From CBDFHB01 sp965250115 (GTDB lineage: Bacteria; Acidobacteriota; Vicinamibacteria; Marinacidobacterales; SMYC01), in NCBI GenBank assembly GCA_965250115.1, contig CBDFNJ010000001.1, positions 992,001 through 1,056,000 of the forward strand: a stretch of 64,000 bases of DNA. Reading direction: 5' to 3'. Shown here piece after piece: positions 18,642 to 28,854 of this stretch; the first letter of the stretch is position 1; each line of letters starts with the position of its first letter. Made by a program: the position numbers and the translations under genes. The notes under the pieces were generated by a model. That model made no database searches and was not told where the DNA came from. It saw nothing but the letters and a program-made list of their open reading frames with translations.

Positions 18642-20101
18642 GGGGATGTCCCGCCGGATGTTGAATTTGGGGTAGCGGCGGCTCCTTGGCCGGCCTAAGA
18701 ATAGGTCTGCCAAACCAACCGTCTCCAGAGGGGGACAAGGAGCCACCATGCCAAGGAAATCAAAGAAGCCAGTAAGAAAGCAAACGCACTCGCCTACGGG
18801 CAAGGTAGTTGGCCAAGTCGGTCAGATACTGCTACCGATGATAGCTGGGATCGCGGCCACGAAGGCGGACCTGACGGAATGGGTGTACGAGCAAGGACTG
18901 ACCGCATTGCACCTACTCCTGAGAGAGGACGCGGAGAAGATCGCGGGGCCGAAGGGCAAGCACGAGAAGGAGCGAACTCATAACCACTGGGGGAGCACGG
19001 ATGGGGAGCTGAGCTTCGGCGGTCGTCGAATCCAAGTGTCGCGACCTCGAGTTCGTTCGAAGTCGGGCGAGGAGGCGTCGCTTCCACACTTCGAAGCCTT
19101 CCGCGAAGAAGACCCGCTTCCGGAGCGAGTGCTGAACCAGATCTTGGTGGGGGTATCGACCCGAAATTACGAATCGAGTCTGGACAAACCCTCGGCGAAG
19201 TTGAAGTCTCGTGGCACGAGCAAGAGTGCCGCCAGCCGTCACCTCGTGAGCCAGACGACTAAGAAGCTCGAGGAATACCTATCTCGGAGGCTAGAGGAGT
19301 TCGAGCTTGCGGCACTAATGATGGATGGCCTTGAGGTGGCCGGACAGACCGTCGTCGTAACTCTCGGTATCACAATAGATGGAACGAAGGTGCCCTTGGG
19401 TATATGGCTGGGCTCGACGGAGAACTCTCGGGTGTGCACCGCGATGTTGCAGAACCTTCTCGAGCGGGGATTGCGGATCGACGAATCGATTCTCTGCGTA
19501 GTGGACGGAGGCAAAGGGATCCGCAAAGCACTCGTCGACGTTTTGGGGGATCTCGCGGTTATCCAAAGATGCCAGCTCCACAAACTCCGAAATCTACGCT
19601 CGTACCTTCCCAAGTCCCGTCACGCCTACGTGCTCCAGACAATGAAGGAAGCGTACAAATGCAAGAGTGCCGACAAGGCGCGCAAGCGACTTCAGGCATT
19701 GGTGTCGTGGCTCGAGCGAAACGGCTACGACGAAGCTGCCGGAAGCCTTCGAGAAGGGATGGAAGAGACCCTCACGGTTGTGAAGCTCGCTCTACCCGAG
19801 TTACTTCGCAAATCTCTGGCCACGACAAACGCCATCGAGAATCTCAACGGCACCATCCGCAGAGTCTCGAGAAACGTCAAGCGGTGGAAGAGTCCTTCCA
19901 TGATTCGCCGATGGACCGCTCTCGGCGTCGTCACGGCGGAGAAAAAGTTTCACCGTATCAAAGGCTATCGCCATATGGGCGCTCTCGTTCACGCGCTTAG
20001 AAGCAAACAGAAATCTCTTGACAGCGATGAGGTTGCTGCCTAAGAGTATTCACAGGTGCCGCCGCTACCCGACCAAATTCAACAGCGGCCGGGACATCCC
20101 C
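18642..20101 (+). mobile_element. IS256-family element, copy B (intact, 1,460 bp)
   Basis: The termini are GGGGATGTCCC and GGGACATCCCC, with imperfect inverted repeats of about 40 bp. The flanks carry a perfect 8-bp target duplication TCCCCGAA at 18634-18641 and 20102-20109. The element contains one transposase gene with its own AAGGAG site. It is inserted against the direction of the MoxR operon. Together with copy A it forms a pair of direct repeats bracketing about 6.6 kb. Confidence 0.96.
18748..20043 (+). CDS. IS256-family (Mutator-type) transposase
   Basis: A 431-residue intact transposase. The catalytic triad of the Mutator/IS256 group is visible: Asp in ALMMDGLEVAG, Asp in LCVVDGGKGIRKAL and Glu in TTNAIENLNGTIRR; the C-terminal YRHM signature (RIKGYRHMGALVHAL) is also there. 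The N-terminal 110 residues include the conserved HNHWGSTDGELSFGGRRIQV-like DNA-binding region. With intact ends and perfect target repeats this copy is likely to be mobile and is the probable source of, or sister to, copy A. Confidence 0.96.
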   Translation: MPRKSKKPVRKQTHSPTGKVVGQVGQILLPMIAGIAATKADLTEWVYEQGLTALHLLLREDAEKIAGPKGKHEKERTHNHWGSTDGELSFGGRRIQVSRPRVRSKSGEEASLPHFEAFREEDPLPERVLNQILVGVSTRNYESSLDKPSAKLKSRGTSKSAASRHLVSQTTKKLEEYLSRRLEEFELAALMMDGLEVAGQTVVVTLGITIDGTKVPLGIWLGSTENSRVCTAMLQNLLERGLRIDESILCVVDGGKGIRKALVDVLGDLAVIQRCQLHKLRNLRSYLPKSRHAYVLQTMKEAYKCKSADKARKRLQALVSWLERNGYDEAAGSLREGMEETLTVVKLALPELLRKSLATTNAIENLNGTIRRVSRNVKRWKSPSMIRRWTALGVVTAEKKFHRIKGYRHMGALVHALRSKQKSLDSDEVAA

Positions 20102-20357
20102 TCCCCGAAGACGTGATGTCCAACTCCGGCGACCAGGGCCGCTCCCAGGAATGGAGAGATATAGAAGAACGACAAGCTGCCCCAGAGCCAGCCGTCCCCG
20201 CTTGAGGCTCGGAGTGCACCGACCGCGAGGGGTACTGCCCCGAAAAGCGCCGAGAGAGCGACCATCTTCGAAGCGTTTCGTCTATAGAAGAGGATGGCGA
20301 GATCGATGCAGGCCCCGACGGAGCGTGGCTCGAGCGAGAGCGTCGCCTCTTCGAGCT

Positions 20358-21353
20358 TCATGACGGGACCTGAACGCCAGCGTCCGGAGCCTCTATCGTC
20401 CCGTCCCCCCGACCGGCGAAGCCGAGATAGGCGATGACGGTGACCCACAACACCGTGGCCACGGAGTACTTTATGGGAAGTGGCAAAGGCTGGGCGGACC
20501 AGAAACCCTCGATCATCGCGGCGATGAAGAGCATACCGGCGGCTCCGAGGGCGAGCTCGACCGCAACGAGGCCTCGCTGCTTCAGGGCTTCGGACCGGGA
20601 CAAGGCTCCAGGGGCAAGAATCGAGTGCCCGAGGACGAGGCCGCCGGCGCCAGCGACGACGATTGCCGTGAGCTCGAAGGAGCTGTGAGAGACGACAAAG
20701 CCAAGAAAACGGTCGCCGTGGCCTTGGGCGATGACGTATCCGGCGACGGTTCCGAGTTGGATTCCGTTCGAGAGGAGCACGTAGATCGTTCCGAGCCCGA
20801 GGAAGAATCCGAGGGCGAAGCATTTGAAAGCGATCGACGTGTTGTGTCGAACGTAGAAGCCCGCCATGGCGGCATCCTGACGACCCATCTCGCTGAGGTC
20901 TTCCGAGTACATCTCTTCCATATTGTAGAGAGCCGTCCCAGGAAGCACACGATTCGCCAGAGAGGGGTCGGTCCCAACGACCACCCAGCTCACGATCATC
21001 GGGATGGCGAACAGGGCCAAAGCGGCCCAGAAGAAGAGATGATTGTCACGCAAGCGGCGCGGAAAGGTCTCGGAGAAGAATCGCCACACCTGGCCTCCGC
21101 GTGGCGGCCGCGCACCGTAAAACGCGCCGTGCCCGCGCACGACGAGGTCGTTCAAGTATCTTTCCAGCGGTGAGCCCCAGTCCCTGGAGCGCACTTGGGC
21201 GAGGTCGTAGCACGACGCCCTGAACAACTCGGAGAATTCGGTGACTTCGTCGCTGCTCAGGCGCGGTTTGCCCGGAGCTTCGGCTCTTTCGAGCAGAGCG
21301 GCAAAACGCTTCCAGCTCGGCCTCCGATTTTTCACGAAAGAGGGCTTGTTCAC
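20358..21353 (-). CDS. Stage II sporulation protein M (SpoIIM/DUF95) family membrane protein
   Basis: A 331-residue protein. An N-terminal cytoplasmic helical part (about 100 residues, with RRPSWKRFAALLERAE) precedes five or six membrane helices. The middle stretch, FYVRHNTSIAFKCFALGFFLG, then VLLSNGIQLGTVAGY and SHSSFELTAIVVAGAGGL, matches the SpoIIM/DUF95 family (the H-x-S-x-E-L motif). Sporulation is not implied: this family is widespread in non-sporulating bacteria beside RDD and MoxR genes. Its GTG start overlaps the RDD stop and its stop overlaps the next start, so it is translationally coupled on both sides. Confidence 0.88.
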   Translation of the reverse strand: MNKPSFVKNRRPSWKRFAALLERAEAPGKPRLSSDEVTEFSELFRASCYDLAQVRSRDWGSPLERYLNDLVVRGHGAFYGARPPRGGQVWRFFSETFPRRLRDNHLFFWAALALFAIPMIVSWVVVGTDPSLANRVLPGTALYNMEEMYSEDLSEMGRQDAAMAGFYVRHNTSIAFKCFALGFFLGLGTIYVLLSNGIQLGTVAGYVIAQGHGDRFLGFVVSHSSFELTAIVVAGAGGLVLGHSILAPGALSRSEALKQRGLVAVELALGAAGMLFIAAMIEGFWSAQPLPLPIKYSVATVLWVTVIAYLGFAGRGDGTIEAPDAGVQVPS

Positions 21354-22171
21354 GAGGCTGCTTTCATGGCTTCCTCGTCGGTATCCGATCCTGCTCGTAG
21401 TCGGTGGGTGCGCAGGAGACGGAAGAGGAACTCAGCCGGTTGGTCCCGGGCAAACTTGCGCTGTTGGAAGGATTCCAAACGTTTGCCCAAGGGCTCCGCG
21501 AGTACCATGGCGATTTCATCCACCCGGGCGGGTGCCAGATCGAATCGTCGCCGAAACAGCGCTTCGATGACTTCGAGCGTTTTCTCGGACGGACGATAAC
21601 GATGCCGAAACGCCTCGAGCGGGAAGGGCTCGTAATCGCCAACGCCGGTGAGCTCGCTCGAGAGCTCCGGGCGTCTCTCCCGCACGACGATCGTCCCCGC
21701 GACGAGATCACCGATGCGCTGCATCCGTGGATTCGACGCCGCGGTGAGGAATCCCGCGGCATAGAAGAAGGGAACGAAATCCGCAGTTCTCAACAGGTTT
21801 CGGAGCATTGCGTCGTAGAATCCGATGGCGTAGCCCTCGACTTTGATGACCCTCAGCCTGAACGCCTTCTTTCCAGGCGTCTGTCCATTCCACCACGTTT
21901 CGAAGAAGCATCCGTATCCCCATTCGAGAATGAAAGCCACGACGAAGTAGGCCCCCATCGGAAGACCTGTCGAGGCGAAAGGCCTGAGAACCAGGGAAAA
22001 AACCAGGACAATTCCATAGAGGGCCGCGATTCGGATCGAAACGTCCATCAAATAAGCGCCCAGGCGAGTACCTGGGCCCGCGATCCGAAACGCAAGACGA
22101 ACATTCTCCGGCGTCTCGATGAAGACGAGATTGTTCAGAACGGGCTGCTCAGTAGCCTTGCGTGCGACCAT
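21350..22171 (-). CDS. RDD family membrane protein
   Basis: A 273-residue protein. The RDD domain occupies about residues 20-165: RIAGPGTRLGAYLMDVSIRI (the R and D of the name), two to three hydrophobic helices, the NGQTPGKKAFRLRVIKVEG loop, and RMQRIGDLVAGTIVV at the end. The C-terminal 100 residues are soluble, helical and charged, and unlike the minimal RDD protein. It is the first gene of the coupled MoxR operon. RDD proteins are proposed membrane transport or anchoring modules; no substrate can be assigned. Confidence 0.88.
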   Translation of the reverse strand: MVARKATEQPVLNNLVFIETPENVRLAFRIAGPGTRLGAYLMDVSIRIAALYGIVLVFSLVLRPFASTGLPMGAYFVVAFILEWGYGCFFETWWNGQTPGKKAFRLRVIKVEGYAIGFYDAMLRNLLRTADFVPFFYAAGFLTAASNPRMQRIGDLVAGTIVVRERRPELSSELTGVGDYEPFPLEAFRHRYRPSEKTLEVIEALFRRRFDLAPARVDEIAMVLAEPLGKRLESFQQRKFARDQPAEFLFRLLRTHRLRAGSDTDEEAMKAAS

Positions 22172-22235
22172 GCGACGTTCAGACTATAGCAGGGCGTAGG
22201 ACGGGATACCGTTTTGATTGGGGCGAGATCCGCGA

Positions 22236-22880
22236 CTAGGCTTCGACGACTTTGGTTCCGGCCAGATAGTCATGGATGCATCTTCGCTCTTCTCCGAAAA
22301 TCAGGAGAATATCGACTAGGGTGTACAGAGGAATATTGCCCAGGACGCTGTTCAGCCCGTAGCGCATTCCCAGAAGCTTGCCCCAGCCGGGTACGTCACC
22401 GCTGTGATAGTCCACGATGCGAATGTTCATGACCTTCTTGCCAATGGTCTGGCCTTGGCGGACCAACATCGAGAGCTGATACACGACAAAGGCGATCAAC
22501 AATACGCCCGATCCGAAGACGAGAGCCCCACCTAGTGCCGCCGACCCGCCTCCGCTCGCGTCCGCCATGACGGCGCTCACGAAGATGGGAATCATCAGCA
22601 CGCAAGCAACGATACCGTCGATCAGCGAAGCGGCGAGACGAGAGCCCCGCGAGGCGAAGGCCTGGTCCAGAGTCGGTGCTTGGAAACGGGCCGGCGCCGC
22701 CTGAGGCGTTTGATAGGGATTGTCCATCGTGGCTACGGCCGCTCCACCGGCGGCGAAGACGGATCGCGGCGGCGCGGGCGACGACACTTGGCCACGGTAG
22801 CGGCCGCGCATCAACTCCTCGCCACAACTCTCGCATCGGAAGGACATGGGCTGGCTGTTCTTGCAGGAAGGACAGATCAT
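22236..22880 (-). CDS. RDD family membrane protein with N-terminal zinc ribbon
   Basis: A 214-residue protein. Residues 1-25 form a CPSC...CESC zinc ribbon (MICPSCKNSQPMSFRCESCG). A Pro/Ala-rich linker leads to the RDD domain: ASRGSRLAASLIDGIVACVL, helices around 120-160, RQGQTIGKKVMNIRIVD and EERRCIHDYLAGTKVV. The ATG at 22880 has GGAG seven bases upstream; the frame is open to 22946 without similarity. It lies 64 bp upstream of the RDD gene that heads the MoxR operon and is on the same strand, so it may be part of the same transcript. Confidence 0.85.
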   Translation of the reverse strand: MICPSCKNSQPMSFRCESCGEELMRGRYRGQVSSPAPPRSVFAAGGAAVATMDNPYQTPQAAPARFQAPTLDQAFASRGSRLAASLIDGIVACVLMIPIFVSAVMADASGGGSAALGGALVFGSGVLLIAFVVYQLSMLVRQGQTIGKKVMNIRIVDYHSGDVPGWGKLLGMRYGLNSVLGNIPLYTLVDILLIFGEERRCIHDYLAGTKVVEA

Positions 22881-23308
22881 CTCTTGTCTCCAGGTCTGTC
22901 CATACCATTTAGCAAGAGCGGTGCCACAAAAGCTGGACGGCGACAAGCGTATAACTCGCGCCAGTTAGCGCCCGATCTTGTCCCAGGCTGCCGTGGGACG
23001 ACAGGGGTAAACCCCCACACCGTGAAGCCAGGACCCCCCAGCTTACTTTGTGCTCACTCGCCTCTTCGGCTCGTTCGCTCCCCTCGCTCTTCGCTCGGGG
23101 GAACGGCCGGCCCACTTTTGCGGTGGGCAGTCCTTCGAAGGAGCCCCGCAACGTCTCATTCCTTCGAAGCAGCCCGAATGCGGACGATTGGGCCGGGCTC
23201 GCGGCAGATGCAATCGGTTGCCGCTCGCGCAGAATGTCGATGAGTTTTGCGTCGGCCAAACTGACGGGGCCGGTCTAACGTTTTTGAATACGCCGTGTAC
23301 CACGGCAC
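22881..23308. other. 428-bp non-coding stretch rich in inverted repeats
   Basis: No convincing reading frame on either strand; the short frames present have no recognisable family and odd composition. Visible structure: a hairpin GCCCAC/GTGGGC at 23110-23128 with a 7-base loop, a perfect 12-bp palindrome TCCTTCGAAGGA at 23131-23142 whose left part recurs at 23160-23169, and GC-rich imperfect hairpins around 23075-23105 (CCCCTCGCT/CGCTCGGGG). It separates murA from the zinc-ribbon RDD gene, both on the minus strand, so it should hold the promoter of the latter. It could encode a structured RNA or be a decayed repeat; no known RNA family was recognised. Confidence 0.5.
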
Positions 23309-24568
23309 CTAGCTCGGGAGTCGCTCGATCACGGCGCCCAGCGCGCTGAGCTTCTCTTCCATGCGCTCGTACCCGCGGTCGAGGTGATAGACGCGCTCGA
23401 TCCAGGTCTCGCCCTCGGAGATGAGAGCGGCGAGAACGAGACAGGCGCTCGCTCGAAGATCCGTCGCCATGACCTTCGCGCCCGAGAGGTGGTTGGGGCC
23501 GTAAATTTTGGCTCGATGTCCTTCGAGCTCGACGCGCGCCCCCATACGTGAGAGCTCGGCGACATGCATGAAGCGGTTCTCGAAAATGGTTTCCATGATG
23601 CTGCTCTCTCCGTCCGCCTGCGTCAGGAAGACCATGAGCTGAGCTTGCATGTCCGTGGGAAAGCCGGGATAGGGCTCGGTCGTGATATCGATCCCGTGCA
23701 GGCGCCGCGCGGAACGACGAACCAAGATCCGCTTCTCCTCGACGTCCATGGAAACTCTTGCTTTGCGGAGCGCCGCCACGAGCGAGGCGACCTGCTCGGG
23801 GCGACAGTGCGTGAGCTCGACATCTTCACCCGCGAGTGCGCCTGCAATCAGGTAGGTTCCGGTCTCGATTCGATCGGGAACTATGGAGTGCGACGCGCCC
23901 TTCAAGCGATCGACTCCCTCGATGAGAATGCGCGGCGTGCCCTCGCCCTCGATCTGAGCGCCCATTCGACGAAGCAGCCGAACGAGATCCACGATCTCGG
24001 GCTCACGGGCGCAGTTCGCGAGCACCGTACGGCCTCGCGCGAGACAGGCCGCCAGGATGAGGTTCTCGGTTCCGGTCACGGTGACGGTGTCGAAACGAAT
24101 ATCGGCGCCGATGAGACCATCCGTCTCAACAGTCACGAATCCGTGTTCGAGGTGCACACAAGCTCCAAGCTTCTCCAAGGCATTCAAGTGCTGGTCGATC
24201 GGGCGAGCGCCGATGGCGCAGCCTCCGGGCATCGACACGCGCGCTCTACCTGCCCGCGCGACGAGCGGACCTAGGACGAGCACCGAAGCGCGCATCGTCT
24301 TGACGAGATCGTAGGCCGCCTCATGTGAGGCGATCTTTCGTGTCCTGAGTTCGAGCTTGTTCGGCGACGGTCTGGAGATCTCCGTACCGAGTTCCGCGAG
24401 AAGCCGCCTCATCGTCGCAACGTCCCATACGTCGGGAACGTTCTGGAGCGCGATGGGCTCAGCGGCCAAGAGCGTTGCGGCCATCGCCGGAAGCGAAGCG
24501 TTCTTCGCTCCGCTCACACGGAGCTTGCCCGAGAGCTTCTTACCGCCGACGACTCGGATTCGATCCAT
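23309..24568 (-). CDS. murA: UDP-N-acetylglucosamine 1-carboxyvinyltransferase
   Basis: A 419-residue enzyme of the expected length. It transfers enolpyruvate from PEP to UDP-GlcNAc, the first committed step of peptidoglycan synthesis in the cytoplasm. Visible: the substrate Lys-Asn pair (GAKNASLPA, residues 21-29), the catalytic Cys117 in MPGGCAIGARPID (the fosfomycin target), and the C-terminal HLDRGYERMEEKL signature. The Cys means normal fosfomycin sensitivity at the target. It is the last gene of the minus-strand run rho-rpmE-prfA-prmC-murA and lies 9 bp after prmC. Confidence 0.97.
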   Translation of the reverse strand: MDRIRVVGGKKLSGKLRVSGAKNASLPAMAATLLAAEPIALQNVPDVWDVATMRRLLAELGTEISRPSPNKLELRTRKIASHEAAYDLVKTMRASVLVLGPLVARAGRARVSMPGGCAIGARPIDQHLNALEKLGACVHLEHGFVTVETDGLIGADIRFDTVTVTGTENLILAACLARGRTVLANCAREPEIVDLVRLLRRMGAQIEGEGTPRILIEGVDRLKGASHSIVPDRIETGTYLIAGALAGEDVELTHCRPEQVASLVAALRKARVSMDVEEKRILVRRSARRLHGIDITTEPYPGFPTDMQAQLMVFLTQADGESSIMETIFENRFMHVAELSRMGARVELEGHRAKIYGPNHLSGAKVMATDLRASACLVLAALISEGETWIERVYHLDRGYERMEEKLSALGAVIERLPS

Positions 24569-24577
24569 CGACCCCGC

Positions 24578-25447
24578 TCATTGCTTTCGCGCCACGACGA
24601 CTCGCGGGATACCGGCCAGATCGGGCGTGACGCGAACAATCGCCATTCCGGAATCACGGACGAGCTCACCGGCCCGAGCCTCCTGACCGCAGCCGATCTC
24701 CATGAAGAGCAGACCTTCGGGGCGGAGCGCTCGCGCCACCTGCGGCAGCAGCTCAGCAATGACGCCGAGACCTTCCTTGCCGCCGGCGAGGGCGAGACGC
24801 GGCTCGTGGCCGGCAACCTCGGGCGCAAGCTCCTCGAGCTCCTCGTCCGATATGTAGGGAGGATTGGTCACGACCGCGTCGAGCTCTGGCGTTGAATGAT
24901 CGAGCAGTGGCGCCAGCAGATTGCCGTTCAAGAGCTCGACGCGGTGACTTACGCCATGCCGCTGAGCGTTCTCCCGAGTGACCGCAAGGGCCGCCGCGGA
25001 GGCGTCGATGGCGAAGAGCTCGGCCTGACACAGCGAAAGCGCGATTGCGATCGCGATGCAGCCGCTGCCGCATCCCACGTCCGCGATGCGCGGGCGAGGT
25101 CTCTGCTCAAGCATGAGAAGCGCTTGCTCGACGAGCCCCTCCGTTTCGGGTCTCGGTATCAGCACGGCGGGAGTAACGCGGAAGGAGAATCCGAAAAACT
25201 CCTGGGCTCCAAGAAGATACTGGACGGGAACGCGACCCCGTCGCCGGTCGACGAGCTGAAAGAAATGGCCCATTGCTTCGGCGGGGACGGGTTCTTGCAG
25301 CCGAGCGAGGAGATGCTCTCTGGAGCAGCCGAGGGCGTGCCGCAACAAGAGCTCCGCTTCCCAGCGAGAGTCGTCGACACCGACTTTGGCGAGCTCCGAG
25401 GCGCCCCGCTCCAAGAGTCGTCGTGCGCTCGGGCTGCCGTTCGTCAC
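24578..25447 (-). CDS. prmC: Release factor glutamine N5-methyltransferase
   Basis: A 289-residue class I methyltransferase. The SAM-binding motif is IADVGCGSGCIAIAIA (about residue 118) and the substrate-glutamine motif is NPPYIS (about 183). The N-terminal helical domain (residues 1-75) that contacts release factors is present. It methylates the Gln of the GGQ motif of RF1/RF2. Its start overlaps the prfA stop (25447/25444), so enzyme and substrate are translationally coupled, a classic arrangement. Confidence 0.96.
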   Translation of the reverse strand: MTNGSPSARRLLERGASELAKVGVDDSRWEAELLLRHALGCSREHLLARLQEPVPAEAMGHFFQLVDRRRGRVPVQYLLGAQEFFGFSFRVTPAVLIPRPETEGLVEQALLMLEQRPRPRIADVGCGSGCIAIAIALSLCQAELFAIDASAAALAVTRENAQRHGVSHRVELLNGNLLAPLLDHSTPELDAVVTNPPYISDEELEELAPEVAGHEPRLALAGGKEGLGVIAELLPQVARALRPEGLLFMEIGCGQEARAGELVRDSGMAIVRVTPDLAGIPRVVVARKQ

Positions 25448-26535
25448 GATTGGACGGCGGCCTCGGCCTCTTTGAGCTTCTCCGTCTGATAGTGCGCAAC
25501 GAGTGCGTCGATGAGTCCTTCGATCTCGCCATCGAGAATAGAGTTCAGCTGATGGAGAGTAAAGTGGATGCGGTGATCCGTAACTCGTCCCTCGCGAAAG
25601 TTGTAGGTGCGGATCTTCTCGCTGCGGTCACCCGAGCCGATCTGCCCCTTGCGCTCGCTCGCGATCTGGTCTCGCTGCTCCTTCATCGCCAGGTCGTAGA
25701 GTCGCGAGCGCAGAACGCGCATGGCTTTGGCCTTGTTTTTGATTTGCGATTTCTCGTCCTGGCAGGTGACCACCAGGCTGGTCGGAACGTGCGTGATCCG
25801 AACCGCGGAGTAGGTGGTATTGACACTCTGTCCGCCGGGGCCGGACGAGCAGTAAGTATCGATGCGAAGATCCTTCGCGTCGACATCCACTTCGACGTCC
25901 TCGGCTTCCGGCAGAACCGCCACCGTCACCGCGGAAGTGTGGATGCGTCCCGAAGCCTCGGTAGCTGGAACCCGTTGGACTCGATGCACACCGCTCTCGT
26001 ACTTCAAGCGACTGAAGGCGCCCTTGCCTTCGATCAAGGCAACGACTTCCTTGACTCCGCCGATGCCGGTATCGTTCAGGTTCATCACCTCGACGCGCCA
26101 GCCTTGATTCTCCGCGTAGTGCGTGTACATGCGGAAAACTTCCTGAGCGAAGAGGGCAGCCTCCTCGCCGCCGGTTCCGGCCCGGATCTCGAGCAGCACG
26201 TTGCGCTCGTCATTGGGGTCTTTCGGAAGAAGTTCGAGTCTGACCTCGTGAAGCAGGCGCTCTTCCTCCTCCGCCAGGCGGGCGATCTCCTCCTGGGTGA
26301 GGAGCCGCAGCTCGACCTCGTGGGCTTCCCTTAACATCTGCCGGGTCTCTTCGAGTTGGCTCCGCGTCGTCTTGAGTCGGCGATAGTTCTCGACGAGCGG
26401 CTCCATCTCCGAACGTGCCTTGGCAAGCCTCTGTATCTTCGCCGGGTCGGCGATGACCTCCGGCTTGCCCAGCTCGGCGGTGACCTCCTCGAAGCGCTTC
26501 TCGACCGCTTCGAGTTTTTGCTCCAGATTCGACAT
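25444..26535 (-). CDS. prfA: Peptide chain release factor 1
   Basis: A 363-residue protein starting at the ATG of MSNLEQKL (26535); the frame is open a further 71 codons but that part has no similarity and overlaps rpmE. Visible: the N-terminal coiled coil, the stop-codon-reading PAT tripeptide in RVPATEASGRIHTS that marks RF1 (UAA/UAG), and the GGQ peptidyl-hydrolysis motif in SSGPGGQSVNTT. Its presence is relevant to the in-frame amber codon in ppx: UAG should be read as stop here. Confidence 0.97.
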   Translation of the reverse strand: MSNLEQKLEAVEKRFEEVTAELGKPEVIADPAKIQRLAKARSEMEPLVENYRRLKTTRSQLEETRQMLREAHEVELRLLTQEEIARLAEEEERLLHEVRLELLPKDPNDERNVLLEIRAGTGGEEAALFAQEVFRMYTHYAENQGWRVEVMNLNDTGIGGVKEVVALIEGKGAFSRLKYESGVHRVQRVPATEASGRIHTSAVTVAVLPEAEDVEVDVDAKDLRIDTYCSSGPGGQSVNTTYSAVRITHVPTSLVVTCQDEKSQIKNKAKAMRVLRSRLYDLAMKEQRDQIASERKGQIGSGDRSEKIRTYNFREGRVTDHRIHFTLHQLNSILDGEIEGLIDALVAHYQTEKLKEAEAAVQS

Positions 26536-26555
26536 CGCTGGAAGAGAGCGGCGCC

Positions 26556-26792
26556 TTACTGGCCGGCCTGCGCCTTCTTGTTCCGCTCCTCGCGAGTACC
26601 GTACTTCTGGTTGAAGCGCTCCACACGACCTGCGGAATCGATGAGCTTCTGCTTGCCGGTGAAGAAAGGGTGACACTTGGAGCAGATCTCGAGTCGAATC
26701 TCTCCGCCCTTGGTCGAGCGCGTCGTGTAAGTCTCGCCGCATGCGCAATGGACGTTCACTTCCACGTACTTAGGGTGAATATCAGGCTTCAT
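26556..26792 (-). CDS. rpmE: 50S ribosomal protein L31 (zinc-binding type)
   Basis: A 78-residue protein beginning MKPDIHPKYVEV. Cys16, Cys18, Cys37 and Cys40 form the complete zinc site of the C+ type (HCACGE, CSKCHPF). The ATG at 26792 has AAGGAG upstream with an 11-base spacing. It stands between rho and prfA, as in many bacteria. No zinc-independent paralogue is seen in the window. Confidence 0.96.
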   Translation of the reverse strand: MKPDIHPKYVEVNVHCACGETYTTRSTKGGEIRLEICSKCHPFFTGKQKLIDSAGRVERFNQKYGTREERNKKAQAGQ

Positions 26793-26905
26793 GGCGTCAA
26801 ATGCTCCTTGCCGGGGCCCTTCTCTGCCCCAAAAAACCACGATCCACGATTATAGCTCAATGGGCGAGCAAATCCGCTCACGCGCCTTGGCGACGACTGG
26901 GGGCT

Positions 26906-28252
<1,347 letters not shown>

Positions 28253-28854
28253 AGTTCTTTCCTTCCTTCACTCGTTACCGAGGAGAATGTAACGACGGGC
28301 GCTTTCTCCTCGGCTCCATAAACTTTCTGCAATTGCTCTCGTTGTTGCCGGACCTTGCCGGCGCTCAACTTGTCCGATTTGGTGGCAACCACGACGTAAT
28401 CGATATCTCTCTCCTCCATAAGGTCCCGAACTCGAAGGTCGCTCTCGAGCGGATCGCGCCGAATGTCCACCAAGAGGACGACGAGAACGAGGCAGCCTCG
28501 TTCGAAGAGATAGCTCGTGACCAATCGTTCCCATTTATTTCTTACGCTGATGGGTGCCTTTGCGAATCCATAACCCGGAAGGTCGACTAGTACCATCTCT
28601 TCGCCGACCCGAAAGAAGTTGATGAGCTGCGTTCGCCCCGGCGTTTTGGAAACGAATGCAAGTCGTTTTACCCCCGTCAGTCGGTTGAGCAGGCTCGACT
28701 TGCCGACGTTGGACCGACCAACGACCGCGACTTCCGGCAAGCCCTGCGGCGGGAAGTCGTCAGGTTCGGCAACGCTCCGGATCAACTCGACCGGCGAAAA
28801 CCCCTTCATCTCGAGCGGTGAACCGCTCCATTATATCCACTTGCGCCCAGTACT

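Larger units (their letters stand above)
18075..20361 (-). pseudogene. Multi-pass membrane protein of the MoxR operon, disrupted by IS256 copy B
   Basis: The 5' part (20361-20110, 84 codons, starting MKLEEATLSLEPRSVGAC) and the 3' part (18641-18075, 188 codons) join in frame as GHHV|FGEAFTL once the element and one copy of its target duplication are removed, giving a 272-residue protein. Hydrophobic segments lie at about residues 35-50, 65-82, 100-125, 155-185 and 215-235. No known family motif was recognised; similar multi-pass proteins sit between SpoIIM and DUF4129 genes in comparable operons. The start codon overlaps the SpoIIM stop. The insertion should abolish this protein and may be polar on DUF4129, DUF4350, MoxR and DUF58. 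Confidence 0.85.

Noticed and set aside
8635..20101. A true composite transposon carrying the MoxR operon
   Set aside because: Each IS256 copy has its own target duplication in a different gene, and the DNA between is ordinary chromosomal sequence continuous with both flanks, so they are two separate insertions.
22909..23303. Short minus-strand frames of 86 and 116 codons as genes
   Set aside because: Overlapping frames with no ribosome-binding site or family similarity, Arg/Ser/Gly-rich composition and palindromic DNA beneath them.
26536..26748. N-terminal extension of prfA
   Set aside because: The extra 71 codons overlap rpmE, have no release-factor similarity, and a good ATG starts the conserved protein at 26535.
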